From contig NC_087096.1 in the NCBI RefSeq assembly GCF_963855985.1, positions 13,454,001 to 13,518,000 on the forward strand: a stretch of 64,000 bases of DNA. Reading direction: 5' to 3'. The notes below the pieces were generated by a model. It did not search any database and was not told where the DNA came from. It saw only the letters and a program-made list of their open reading frames with translations. Positions 10,532 to 22,999 of the stretch are shown piece after piece. The position numbers were made by a program, and so were the translations under genes. This DNA comes from Ostrinia nubilalis. Lineage: Eukaryota > Arthropoda > Insecta > Lepidoptera > Crambidae. Every line of letters starts with the position of its first letter. Position 1 is the stretch's first letter.

Positions 10532-13500
10532 CTGGAAACAATGCACCATGCCATGACGTCAGATGTGTATGAACGTAATGGATACGTCAGCAAATGGGGC
10601 AGGATTGTGGAGTTGGTATTTTCCTTAAAGCCATGAGTTAACGAGTAAAAGTTTATTGTATACTGATTCCTTAATCTAATAGATTTCTATTATTTCTATT
10701 ATTACAATACAATATGAATTTATCATAAGGTGTTACAATATTTTGGACACTTTGAAAATCTTCGTTTTCTTTTCTGTATCGGCTCGCTTGAGCAAAAACT
10801 ATTGTCCTACGGTAACCCGCCCCTCTACACACCTCTGTCTTATAGCGTTAACTACTTGGGTCCGTGAAGATATCGCAAAATGCAATATAATAATCACGAA
10901 TGTAATTTTGTGCAGAACTGCAGATTATGAAAGACATCTTTTGATTCTTTACTTGTTCATTTTATAAGACGATGAGGTAGCAAGGTTCGAGTGGAGGCCA
11001 CGTACCGGAAAACGCAGCGTGGGACGTCCACCCATAAGGTGGACCTCATAAAGGTAGCAGGAAGACACTGGATGCAGGCCGCTACCAACCGGGCGATGTG
11101 GGAATCATTGGGGGAGGCCTATGTTCAGCAGTGAACGTCCTGTGGCTGAAATGATTATGGTGATCTGACAGCACGGGACTATTCCCACCTCTCGTTCCCA
11201 CCGCTGCAACTCCAGTGTTGCAACAACAGCTTGACCGATAATAAAAACCCAACCAGTGAAGGTCAAGCTTGTCCCGGGGAAAAGTTAAACTGTCATTAGA
11301 CCCGCAACGAAATTAATCAGAAGAACATAGTAGAAATTCGAAGTTTAGGTTCGACTTCCCGACTTCAAAGCGGAAGACAGGTGACAAACAAAGGTTTAGT
11401 AACCTTATGAAAAGGTATGCACCACGGACAATAAACATCAATTAAGGGGGCCTATCTTATGAGCTTTAGCTGACACCATTGATCTGACAGCAAACATCAT
11501 ACCTGTTTCTCTGCAAAGACAAATTGGAACTGGTGTTCTCCCTGGTATCCGCCCCAGTAGTGCAGCGCCACCGCGCCCACAGCCAGCCACATGAACACAC
11601 CCACGAAGTTCATCACCACCTCTGACAGGGCTCTGGAAACCACATGACATTATATTAGAAGTGGAAAAAGCAATGCTCATTGAGGCATTCAAAAATAAAA
11701 TTATAAAAGAAGATATATCATTTCAACAGTGCATAAAACTTTAAAAGAACACACAAAAAAGGGCTTGCCAGAAGAATCCGAATGAAGAAAAATGGTTTAT
11801 AAAACATATGGAGATTTTCAAATTCCAAAGACTTTTTAAATGCGTTGCTGATATCAGATTTTCCATACATTTAACTTTAAAGGCCCCAAAACGTGATATT
11901 TAAGAGAGCAAGAAATTTGATATCATTAAGTTTGTAGCCGTGGCATATGACACAATGAAGTCTTACTAAAACCCAACATTCAAAATGTTGATGTTGAAAG
12001 TAAACTTACCTTTTATGCTCTGTAGTGCCGAAGAGGTATGTGACGATTTGCACCAATGTGTAGATGAGGTATCCCACAATGACTCCAGAAGCAACTATCT
12101 CAGCGTCCGGATTCTTCTCCTCGTTGAGGTTCCACGTTCCTCCCACTCCGAGGAACTCCCCATTATACCCCGTGCGGTACAGCACCAGGATTATGATGTT
12201 TAGGACCTGGAAAATAGAGATTATTGTTGGTAAAAATACTGCTGTGAATATTTAATTTTGTCGAGATAAGTGGTCATGGATAGGTATTGCATAACGTCTA
12301 GCTTTGGGCTACTAGTCAGGGAGTAACTCTCGCAGTCCAGCGGAAATAATGTGTTCGTTTGCTAGATTACACACAGATAGTACAGATACATAATATTATA
12401 AAATCTCTATTAATATTAATCCCAGTTCGTTAAATAGGACATTGTCCAAAGAAGAGGGACGTAATGACGAATTAAATCTACAACTTCTAGAAAAAAATCT
12501 AAGAAAGGGTCCATCCTTGGTTTTTTCGGTTTTTATCACTATAAAATGAAGCGAAAGAAACGCTGAAATTTTTTATCAAGGCATTGTCATTTTGTTTTTA
12601 ATATTATAGTATGATAATGACTAACTCGGTTCCTGTTAAATATCCGGTACGAGTTATCAAAGCACTTCCGATCACAAGAAAACTATCTCTTATCTACACC
12701 TGACTCACGTTTCAGGTATTAATGATAAGTTAAACACCAGAGGTGGAATTGTGTAAAGCAATCGTAATCATTTGACAGTTCATAAAGTACGATAAAGTCA
12801 ATTAAACAAAGCGTTTGATAGAATAATCGTACGTTATGAACTGTCAAATGATTGCGATTGCTTTACACAATTCCACCTCTGATTAATGTATTTTTGTTTC
12901 ATGAACAAAGGTTCACAATTTCTATAGCTTAAAGTCATTTGCTCAAAATAAACATTTATAAGTTTTTTACACTCATCTACATGGAACGCTGATTGAAAAA
13001 AAATGATTCTCGCGACTTTACCCGGCTTCTAATTGAAGGTTTCTATAACACAAGTTCTTTACATATTTATTGTTTATTTAAGACTTTAAATAACCAAAAA
13101 ACATGTTTTAAAGTATCGTTGATCCTTTGTGGACAATATTTATCGATCGGATTCTGATAATAATTTGAGATTAGCTATCTCTACTCGCATTTATTTATTA
13201 CAATGGTTACGACTAACAGAATTTCAAGTTTTTTGGAACAAATAATTTGCCAAATAAGTAAGATGTAAGTGCTTCGGTGCACCCACAAGGTGGACCAACG
13301 ACCTGATAAAGGTAGCAGGAAGGCGCTGGATGCAGGCTGCTACCAGCCGTGCGATGTGAAAGTCATTGGGGGAGGCCGATGTTCAGCAGTGGACATGGCT
13401 GAAATGATGATGATGAAGTGCTTTGGATCAATGTGTAAGCTGACTTGTAAAAGTAAATATATAAATAAATAAAGTAAACTAAAAATGCAATACTACGCCA

Positions 13501-16500
13501 CACTTTCATTGCCATAGTACATAAATACCATTCAATCTTCATTATCAGTAAATGCTTGTAGTCTCCTGAATATTTGATGCCATGAGCATCGGTCATTTGC
13601 TAACACATTAAAAAATCGATATTAATATACTATAACTTGTGTTTTATGTTATGTTATTTGCTTCCATTAAATAATAATCGAGCAACATGAACACAAGAAA
13701 ATAAACTATAAAAATCGATGCTATTACGAGTACACCTACAATCTACATAGTAACAAAATTATTGCTGTAATTTCTATCGCATAGCATTAAGGTCCGTTTA
13801 AATTAAGAGTCTGTAAATTAACAGATGAACCACTAAAATTAAAATCAATGTTAATTAAATTGGATCTAAACTCCTTTAAAGAAACTTAGGGTAAAAAAAA
13901 GCTCTTAAGTAGTTTCTTCAACAAAGTCCTGAAAAGACGAGGGAGTTCCTAAGAGGTACATAATCCTTATGGAACAATTATTATTTAAAAGCTTATAATG
14001 CTTGAAATATTTAGGTCTCGTATTTCTACATGCGTGTAAGTTTGGCAATAAAAAAACAATCGATACGCGATTGTCAAGGTAAAAACATAACACAGTGTGG
14101 TGTGTATTGATGCCAGCAATACATTTGATGGGCAGTAGTTATTTTAACTACAATCGCAATATTCGCTATGGGGCTTTGTATTTGTGAAGAAAACCCTAGT
14201 TCGTTTAGTAGGTATAGAACAAATTATTGAACATTCATGAAATAGGTAGATCAATTTTTCCATTGCCATTTTTATTACGAATAAAATATTTTCACGATTT
14301 TATGAAGAATTCATCATCAAAAAGAAATAAATTTGGGCTTTGCGCTAGATAATAAATTACACACATCAGCGCATTCAGGCATTTTTGATAGTGTTCCTTA
14401 ATCTTTTTCTTGTCAACAAAACTTATTCGGAATTCTTGTTTCCCTACTACGAAAATTACTCATAACATTGTCGTGCTGGGTGGGCACCAGTAAAAGGGAA
14501 TTTACTACTGTATATCTGAAGAGATAAGGCTGTTTATGAGTCATCTCTTCTATTGCAATCGCGATTATCGCTTGCATTCTTTGAATGTTTACTGAGTTTG
14601 GAATTGCTCGAATTAATTTCAATTTTTGTTGTGTACCTTTCGGAAATAAAGTTTTTATTATTTATTTATTAAATGATTAGGTGAAATGTAGCAGAGACAG
14701 ATTCACTAGAAAAGTTAAGTAACTACTATCAATTTAACTATTAACGGTATGTTGTTTTGTTTTACTTAAAAAAAAAACAAATTAGGTTTACTAGTATTAG
14801 GCTGAGTTTCACCATCTTACTTTAACTTTGACAAACGTCAAAAATCTGTCAAACTCCATACAAAAAGCACCGGTTATTGTTACGGTTATAAAAAGGTGGT
14901 GCAACTCAGCCTTAGCCTTGCAATATCTTGGTGATATTCTTGTACGTTCCATAATAGAACTTATTTTAGTTTTAATTATTATTAAAATTTTATCTGGCTT
15001 GTTTTAAACCAATAAAAACGTAACATTAAAAAAAAGTTAAAAGTGAGTAAAACAATTGCTACAATTTTTTCAATTGTTTTTCTGCGCACCAAATTGTGAA
15101 TCTCGATTCTTATTTTGAAATTTTGTAACAGAATCTTCATAAAATACGACACAAGCCAAAAAGGGGGAAGGTAGGTAACAGTTATTTACCTACTATCTGA
15201 TAGCTAAAGTATCGGTTACATTTTTGGAGTTTGATGAGTAAATAAGTGTGATAGATGGATTAATTAATTTAACAAGTAGGTACAGTCAAACTTAATAATG
15301 GTCTCACACTGAAATTGAATTCGGAAACGTGCACCTCAGGGTGACAAAGGATGAGCTCAATGAATACGTCAGCGACGGGTCAGGAGTTAATGTCCTTAAG
15401 GGGCTGTCATAGATTAATACTGATTCAGAGCAGCTGCAGCATTATGTATCTTCTATTTTTATACCTACAGTCCTACATACTCATATTGATATGATAAACT
15501 GTTCGTACATTCAGAGCAAAAAAATGTAGGTAGTGTTCAAGTACTAAGTTTTTAGAATTTTTATCTGCACTGTAGCCATTTAAGTATGAGATTTAAGAAT
15601 CGAAAACATAGCTAAATTCTGTCTCACAATTAAGATGATGACCCAAAAATATGATACAAACTTTACAGTGATTTTTGTTAGATGCTTCAAATCAAATCAC
15701 ACGACACTAAAAAGAGAAAGTTAAACACAAATCATTTATGACTGACTAATATTTATTTATTTATTTAGGCATAAAATACCTACTTACGTACTCATAGGTT
15801 ACAAAACAAAGTGAATAACCTGAAACTGCTAAACGCCTTAATTGCATAAATCAATCAATGTACGATACGAGTAATTCACAAAGCAGTTTGATTTATAAAT
15901 TAATCGTTTATAATCTGTGGAAATCAAGTAGAGTATAGCAATCATATAATTAGGTACAATTTAGACAATCCATCAACTTCTTTACATTTTCACCAACGCC
16001 CTTGACATGTCTGGAAAATCTAATTACATGCATAATCAAATTCATTTTCTGAAAACCGCTAACTACTGTGTTATTTTTAACTTGTTTTAGTCAATTTAAA
16101 ATTAAGGTGTTACTTCGAAGTACAATTAACTTTAAAATTACTTAGGCATTTTAAATAAGTTAGTAAGTTGTAAGTAGTATGATTTTTTACTGCTTAACTA
16201 TTTTAAATGATAGTTACTTTACGTTTTGTCTTATGTTCTTTTTTTTTGTAGAATATATGACATACAATAGAATAAACCCGTGTAATTAAATCAATAGGTA
16301 AGTATTTTACCATGGGTTGACAAAATTTTAGACTAACCGTTTCTTCGGTTCTTTCCTTAAGAATCTTTCGTGTATTCTACTCTTGGAATACGATTTTTAT
16401 CTGTCAGATCTGTATCGTCACCTACTCTATGGTCGCCAGTGCATGTGTTATCGTCGCATCGTATAATTGTCGCTCCGGCAGGAAGCTTAGATTCAAACAA

Positions 16501-19500
16501 TTAGCCGGCTGACGATTTCCTCCCTTAATCTAATCATTTATTATGCCCTGATTGCTTGCAGTTGCTCTTAATTGCTTTCAATTTTCATTATCACTAACTC
16601 AGCATCCTTTTGAATCCTTTGTTCAGTCCGACCTTTCTAAAGTCTTGTGTACGAATGAGTTTGTATGTGTGTAAAATAAAAACCTCTTTGGGGATTTGAT
16701 TATAAAAACCCCTTAGTATTAAAAAGTTACATCTAGGATGAACGCTGGATTAAAATGACATTTCCATACTAAATGGTATTAATTTAAGCCAGAGTTCAAC
16801 TAGGGTGTAACTTTTGTTAATAAGGGGGTTAAGGTCCATTCTATTCTTACAATACAAGGTTATTTCTGTGGGGAAAAAGGTAAATTTAACCCAAAGGGGT
16901 TTTATTCACAAATATGAAAATAGTCCTAATATACCGTTTTGAGCCAAAATTTTAACAAAAAATTACATTAATTCGATATCATAAAGCGGAGATATAGCGT
17001 TTCATGGCATTAAAATAAGAGGATAAATAAGCCTTTACTATCATCAATTATGGCTGGACAAACAATCGTCAAGTTATCCTATGTTCCGTACATCAGCAGT
17101 TCCATAAAGCAATTCCATCACGTCCACAGTCTAATGGGTCTCCCAAGGTAAACGCGCGTATTGTCCACGGCCCAGAGGAGCCATTGTGCGCAGGCGCAGC
17201 GCGATCAACTCCTTATGCATAACTGATGTGATCTAGATCGATGCTATTTGAAATCTTCTCTTTTGTACACACGGAACATAAAAACAATGTATCGTCTTTT
17301 GTTAGTTGTAATATGAGTTATATTGCAACAAAAATGTAGAAATAGATGATGTGCTATCGACTCTACCGTGAATAAGTTGCCCTTATAAATGAAGTCGCGA
17401 ACATTCTGCTGCCTTTTTATAAAATTAATGATTGTTAATAAGGTAATTTCTTCGTAATTTATCATTCTTTGGTTATACGCTAAACTTTTACAGGACCAAT
17501 TAAATCTCATCACGAGTATCAATAACACATACTGCATAATGTACGACAGCGGCAAATTTTTATGTGCATCTAATTAATTACATAAATTACGGAAAAGTCC
17601 CATCACTGAACTTCAAATTAATATCAAAGTTTCATTGTGGAAACTATAAACCTATGTACCTATATCTAACTACTATTGACGTATGCACTTGGTTATAATT
17701 AAATCTAAACAAGCTTGCATGCGTCTAAACGAGGCGTCAAACAGAACATGTTAGATATGAATTAATGGGCAATAACGCCCTTCGGCAGTTAGTTATAACG
17801 TTGCAAACTAACCTACAGAAACATCAACACAGTTGGCTTAGAATCCTAGTATACTAATGAATCAAAACATGTTGTAGAATTATTTCTTGAACAGTATTGT
17901 TGTTATTTAATCCACTTTAATTACGTCTTTGAACTTTAAGTTAAATTAAAACGCAAGAAAGTAATTTTGCAACTTGTTATTTAGCGGCGACTTTGGTTTG
18001 TTTTTTGGTTGAAACCATAAGTTGAATAGATACTGTAACTTCCTACGTCGCTTAGTTTTTTGACAAATACTCTTTTTCTGAATAAAAATCAAAAGACAAC
18101 ACAGGTACAGTCAGCGTCGAATAGTTCGTGACATCCAAAGTAGTCAAAAAGTTCGCAACACGTCTTTGTTTTATTGGAATAAGGTTGTGTTGTCGAGTTT
18201 TGGCCACTTGGTTATAATGAACTGACTCTATGACCCACGGGTGCCCTATTCTGAATTGAATTCAACTTTAAAACCCTATCATCCTCATTCCGCACGAACC
18301 ACAACAAATAAGTTTCACATCTTGAAACTACTAGCTACATTATGGCAATTAGGCGTACTTAAAAGAATCTTCTTATTTAGGCAACGCCCTTCGCTAGGCA
18401 CATGTTGCAAACAGCAAACAAAGCCTTATCAGATACGAAGCCACAGGTACTAGGACAATGGACCATGTGACTAATTTGGATGAGTAAGTTTTGAAGAATG
18501 TACGTTATTCCAAACTAATGAATGATGCCTAACATTTAAAAAATCAGGATAAAGGACAAATGTCTAGTTAGATAAAAAATATAAAAAGCGTTCGGAATAT
18601 CATCAGTAATTAGTTACCGGCAAACTAAGTCTGTAATTACTATAAATAAATGCATTTATACACTTAATAGAAATGTTAAAATGAAAAATTTAAGAATCGT
18701 CTTTAATGTGGCATCTAATAAAGGAGGAAGTTGTTTTGTAACAAAAATGCTTGTATCTGATATACGAATACGAGTAGGTAATTAAGTTAACATTTGATAA
18801 ATTGTTCGTTTGAAAGAATAATAAATTACTTATTTAGTTGTGTTTGTGTATACCTTTTAATACATTTCATAATACATTTCTTCTAACACATTTTCCTGTT
18901 TTGGGAAATCATCAACTTCGCTTAGGCAGTGCTGAGTGCATAGGTACCTAATTGTTTCATTGCTGTGTTATTTACCTTGTAAGTACCCTACCCTTTGAAG
19001 AATTCGCTTATTACAAAAAGGTTCAATGAAATATGTAGTCAAACAATTTATTTATACGACACATTAAAGCTATCAACAAGGTGTGGCGTTATCTAGTGAT
19101 AGGAAATGAGGCCGCAAGGGCCGGTAACCCTGCCAAATTAAACACACTGAAACCTCTAACAAAATGAACTAATTACGTCTCTATTGCAAAAAGTAAGGTA
19201 ATAAAAGTTGCAAAAGTATTGTTACTGTTAATGTCTCAATTTATCACTTCTACAAGTACTATGACATCATTATGTGGTATTGATAAAGCGACGCCAATAA
19301 GCGAACTCTTGTTTGTCTATGGTCTAATTCCATAGTACGATGCACGTACTCCTTGATGATTCATTCATGTTATTCATTGTTGTTAGTCATCTTTGGATCA
19401 ATTGCTTGCGGATTTCTTGTAATAATCCTGAATAATTGAATGGAAACTTATTTCTCAATAGCATTAATATTGTACTCTGAAGAACGAGTGGTGTTATATG

Positions 19501-20105
19501 GTCATCACTATTTTCAGTTATGAAATCATAATTCAGGAGAGAATTCACTATTCCTTTTTTATTGGAAAGAAAAGCTGCAGTTTCACTTTCAACGAATCAA
19601 TTTGTCTGAGGAAATTTCAAATTTAGCGTAACGTTGTAGTTTTTGTATAAAGTCAGCTCGACAAATAAGATCATAGGCCGGCTGTTGAAAGCCGTTGTAT
19701 TTATTTTCCTTCTTTTGAATAGCGTTTGATGCATATGCAAAACAATACTTAGGAAATTAGTGCTTATACCTACATTACCTAAGATAAAATGTGTCCTTTA
19801 GGTAAGTATTGTACGGTACTGAATTTACTTATTTGGGATAACGTATTTCAGGATAACAGCTGAACTGACATTGAGAGTAATTATTATATTTTATTACTGT
19901 CTTAATGTATTGTACTCGTAAATCGGTCAGAAAGAGATGCCTTTGAGATTTTTATTTTATTTTATTAGGGATAACAAACAATTGTACAAACGGAGATCTA
20001 CTCGTAGTTCCTTTTTAATCGTGGCAAATAATAAAAATTAACTAGGTTACTCACAACTTTGAAGGTTTTCACCACTATCGTCGCAATCGTTTGTACGGAC
20101 ACCAT
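10436..20105 (-). CDS. Ssk: Snakeskin, smooth septate junction membrane protein (4 exons, complete)
   Basis: Four minus-strand exons (20055..20105, 12010..12206, 11503..11632, 10436..10531) join in phase into 158 codons including the stop. The 157-residue product compares with about 160 in the family. It starts MVSVQTIATIVVKTFKV and ends SVIHYAKEM. Landmarks matching insect Snakeskin as I know it are YRTGYNGEFLGVGGTW, WNLNEEKNPDAEIVASGV, HYWGGYQGEHQFQFVFAEKQ and LLDTALSVIHY. Four hydrophobic segments fit transmembrane helices at about residues 9-29, 53-77, 86-110 and 128-151. Snakeskin works with Mesh and Tsp2A to build smooth septate junctions in midgut and Malpighian tubule epithelia, sealing the paracellular route. 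The first intron is 7.8 kb and repeat-bearing. All splice sites are GT/AG. Identity is firm by recognition of the family, not by a search. Confidence 0.93.
10979..11165 (+). mobile_element. LINE 3' fragment (RTE-like C-terminus), broken
   Basis: Encodes pieces of the usual C-terminal signature of a lepidopteran RTE-like LINE (GKRSVGRPPIRWT, then ATNRAMWESLGEAYVQQ). It ends in CAGCAGTGAACGTCCTGTGG and a short ATG-like tail. A small deletion breaks the frame between the two parts. About ten fragments of this family lie in the window. The clade is my judgement from the C-terminus. Confidence 0.65.
11166..11285 (+). repeat. Dispersed repeat, copy A
   Basis: Shares GGGACTATTCCCACCTCTCG, CAGCTTGACCG and AAAAACCCAACCA with a copy at 59024..59120. 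No coding capacity. Class unassigned. Confidence 0.55.
11503..11632 (-). CDS. Ssk: Ssk exon 3
   Basis: Acceptor CCAG before 11632, donor GTATGA after 11503. It begins with the third base of codon 83 and ends in phase 0. Encodes the third transmembrane segment and the extracellular loop HYWGGYQGEHQFQFVFAEKQ. Confidence 0.92.
12010..12206 (-). CDS. Ssk: Ssk exon 2
   Basis: Acceptor TTTTCCAG before 12206, donor GTAAGT after 12010. Phase 0 in, two bases out. Encodes the end of the first and all of the second transmembrane segment, with the conserved first loop LGVGGTWNLNEEKNPDAE. Confidence 0.93.
12738..12881. mobile_element. Palindromic inverted-repeat element, 144 bp
   Basis: Arms of about 45 bp beginning CAGAGGTGGAATTGTGTAAA are near-perfect complements, around a short spacer. 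It lies in Ssk intron 1. TTAA occurs a few bases outside each end, but the arms do not start right at it, so a piggyBac origin is only possible. Confidence 0.75.
13275..13425 (+). mobile_element. LINE 3' fragment (RTE-like)
   Basis: Same family as 10979..11165. It runs from CACCCACAAGGTGGACCAAC through GGGGGAGGCC and CAGCAGTGGAC to an (ATG)n tail. It is 5'-truncated and frame-broken. It lies in Ssk intron 1. Confidence 0.7.
14800..14911. mobile_element. PIF/Harbinger-like MITE, 112 bp, TSD TTA
   Basis: Inverted ends GGCTGAGTTTCACCATC and the complement of GGCTGAGTTGCACCACC. It is flanked on both sides by TTA, which fits the 3-bp TWA target duplications of PIF/Harbinger elements. It lies in Ssk intron 1. 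Confidence 0.65.
14912..20054. other. Proximal part of Ssk intron 1
   Basis: AT-rich intron sequence. It holds one MITE copy (16707..16830) and short open frames without splice context or recognisable products (for example 17244..17555 minus, 18241..18453 plus). Nothing else could be supported. Confidence 0.5.
16707..16830. mobile_element. MITE family with CCCCTTATTAATA ends, copy 1
   Basis: Imperfect inverted ends (ACCCCTTAGTATTAAAAAGTT and its complement) share sequence with a second copy at 37733..37854, including GTTACACC/T and TAGG blocks. Non-coding. Confidence 0.6.
20055..20105 (-). CDS. Ssk: Ssk exon 1 (start codon)
   Basis: The ATG at 20105 opens 17 codons (MVSVQTIATIVVKTFKV) that end in phase 0 at donor GTGAGT. 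The MVSV start matches the family. It is joined to exon 2 by a 7.8-kb intron. Confidence 0.9.
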
Positions 20106-20171
20106 TTTAACTTATTTTGGAACTATCACTTGATTTAAAATACAGATTTCACTGTTCTTCTTTTTCTTTTT

Positions 20172-20290
20172 TTATCACATAGATTGCTTTGTCTTTGTCT
20201 GTTTTTGTTAACAGTCGTTTCGCCACTGGGTGATTTCACTTATCGCATAGTATGGGTTATCAGCATAGTCCATGCGGACTTATCTTATCT
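20172..20290 (-). promoter_or_regulatory. Cluster of GATA-factor sites upstream of Ssk
   Basis: Four WGATAR matches read on the minus strand: TGATAA at 20172..20177 and 20257..20262, and two overlapping AGATAA at 20280..20290. A near match (CGATAA) lies at 20240. They lie within 190 bp upstream of the Ssk ATG. GATA factors drive many insect midgut genes, which fits Ssk, but no transcription start was identified. Confidence 0.4.
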
Positions 20291-20299
20291 TTTCAGCGA

Positions 20300-22703
20300 A
20301 TTAGTAGGGCAGGTGCCGCGTAAGTTGTTTTCATTCCGTCATTCATATTGAAGCCAATGTTTATTTGATTAAGATTCATTTTCCCTTTTTTCGTTAGTTT
20401 GATATTGTTTTATGCTGTTCTTTATTGTTCACCTGTCATCCGCGTCCGAAGATATCAAATCGTTTCTGAAAATAAACGCATTTGATTCTTACATTGTCCT
20501 TCGTTTTCAAATCGTATTAGGTTCTAAGCTGGATATACAGTAGCACCTATGAATCACCCTGTAAATACATATCGTCGAGTAGTGTCAGACCTCGTAACTC
20601 TATTAGATAGGGCATAGAGAATATTTTCGTTTCGCATACGAGTGTATTAATAACCGTCTATAGGGCACATGTTGAATATTTTCATTTCGAAAATTCCGGT
20701 CAAATTATTACAGTAACTTAATATTAATTGTTTAAATCTGAAGCCATTTCATTCACATTAATATACCAGGCTTAAAATAACTTGTACGAATAAGTAACAC
20801 ATGGTTGTGTTCATAAAATAAGAATACAAAGCTTTGCCCCAAAATAGCGGCTCTACATTCCATAGTACTTTAACTAGGACACGCATCTGTGCACTGAATA
20901 GTTTATAGTAGATTAGTCGACCACGATTACTGTAACTAAAATAATCGCACTTGTATTTCCTTTCTTTTTCACTGTGTGCTTTTGAGACAGTTTCGCTTTA
21001 TGAACACCGTGTTTCATCGCACAGTGGTCTGGAGCTCAATAATCAAGAAACTCAGGAATTGAAAATTGTTTTGTCTCTGGTACCATTCAATGTTCCATAC
21101 AAAAATATAGAGCTATGAGTAGCTTCACGTTTGAGACAAAAAAAGTTTATTTCTGAGTGGGAGACAATATTAAAAAAAATCATATTTTAGGACTGATTAG
21201 TACTAAAGGATGGCTAAGTGCTCACTCTGTGCTATAAATACTATAGCACTTACATAGCAATTATGTACCTATCCTTTTTTTTAATTTCTCTAAGTTTCTA
21301 TGAGAATGTAGCTCAATTTTCCGACCACTGTGCGTTGCTCGACTATCGTTTACGTCTTGGTATCTTTTTCTTTTGTTTTATTAACAATCGTACCATTAGG
21401 GTTGCCAGCTGTCAGCTTTTTGTCGAATTTCTGCTTTTTCATTGATTGTGATAAAAATGCAATTAAACTCAACATTACATCAGTAATAACAGGTCCAGTA
21501 CGCATTGAAGCGTAGTTTGATATTAGTTCGGTAATTGGTAGCTGTCTACGGGTGGTATCTTTCACTAGCCTGCCATTGTCTTGTAGTAGATAGTTAGGTA
21601 TACATTTAAATTATTAACGGAACTATTATTATGTAAAACAATATTAATTATATTTGTGATCGCTTACTAATACTATAACTGCTACTACTTTAAACTTTTT
21701 ACTTAAAATACTGTACCTACGTCACACAAAATAAGACTTCCCGCAGTATAAAGAATCGGCGGATATCAAATCGATGTAATGTGCACTCTTCCATTATACT
21801 CGTACATGTTCATACTGATTAACAGCCCGATCAAACTATCGGCCGACAAAAAATACTATAAATATAAAAAACACCATTCAAACAAGTAGAGAAAAGTATA
21901 GTTGCTTGAAAATATCGAGGAAAGTGGTCAAGTATTTCGAACTATTAAAATCAAATGAGCATTATAAAATACTCTACCTTAAATCATTTTTAAATTCCAT
22001 TCCAACCAATCCCTAGAATTTGTCACACGAGTGATTACCATAACTGTGCCATGGAGCCATGGTTCTTTGTGGAAACATTACGAAACGGCTTCAAAACCAA
22101 ATAAGTATTTACCTACCGCTTTCACTCTGCCCTATGCTTTGTTAGAAAATTGTCAACGGTGGAACTGGTGGAAGTCACCATCACCAATGATGTACTTTGC
22201 ATTGTTGGCAAGAGGCCGTAGCAAATTTGGAGAATAAATAATATAAAATGACGTTCTTTATTGGAAAATATACCACAGAAAAGAAACTTTGATGTAGAGT
22301 TCTTAAATCTAACAAAACAAGCCAATATTTACAAGCGTATTTAAAATAATATCAATTTTTCAAAATTGAGGCAAAGGCGCAAAGCATTCGCCAACCATTA
22401 TATCAATCTGACTTTGTAACTTTGACCTGCCATCTTCTAATAAAGAGCGTATTTTTAAGTCTTATTTGTCGTAGGTATTCTAAGGCCCGTTTTAAGTGTA
22501 TGCCTGACGACTGCCCGCAGAAGTCACAAATGCTCGAGAGGTTTCGTATTTGAGTGCACGTAGAATACTGTAGTTTGCTATGCAGTCTCAGTTTGAAGCT
22601 GTCGATGCTAGCTGCTTCAAGCTGTCCGTTTATGACGAGGCTAAATGTGGACGTTTTTCGTCTTTTGAATTTGCTTTTAATTTATTTTGTTTCTCGATTC
22701 CAG
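20300..22703. other. Stretch between Ssk and the first visible AdSL exon
   Basis: No AdSL N-terminal exon was found here, and no other exon is supported. A fragment near 21825..21850 (CCCGATCAAACTATCGGCCG) resembles the interior of the element at 60055..60228. Confidence 0.5.
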
Positions 22704-22999
22704 GAGCTCGGCCTGGACATCACCGCAGAACAGATCGCGGAGCTAGAGGGCGCTATCCACGACATCGACTTCGCGTGCGCGGCAGAGCACGAGCGGCGCG
22801 TGCGCCATGACGTCATGGCCCACGTGCATGCGTTGGCGCAACGCTGCCCTAAAGCCGCTCCCATCATCCACTTGGGCGCTACCTCTTGCTACGTTGGAGA
22901 CAACACCGACCTGATCGTGCTGAAGCACGGGCTGGACCTGCTGATTCCGAGGCTCGCTGCTGTCATCAGCAGGCTGTCGCAGTTTGCTGATGAGCATAA
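22704..22999 (+). CDS. AdSL: AdSL internal exon
   Basis: Acceptor TTCTCGATTCCAG, donor GTAAGTG at 23000. Phase 0 in, two bases out. It is markedly more GC-rich than its flanks. Encodes [10 protein letters not shown] to FADEHK, including one active-site histidine region. Confidence 0.95.

Noticed and set aside
17244..17555. 103-codon minus-strand open frame
   Set aside because: AT-rich composition, no splice sites in phase and no recognisable motif; compatible with chance.
22580..22997. Open frames in other frames over the first AdSL exon
   Set aside because: They are shadows of the GC-rich AdSL exon. The AdSL frame has conserved motifs and correct splice phases.
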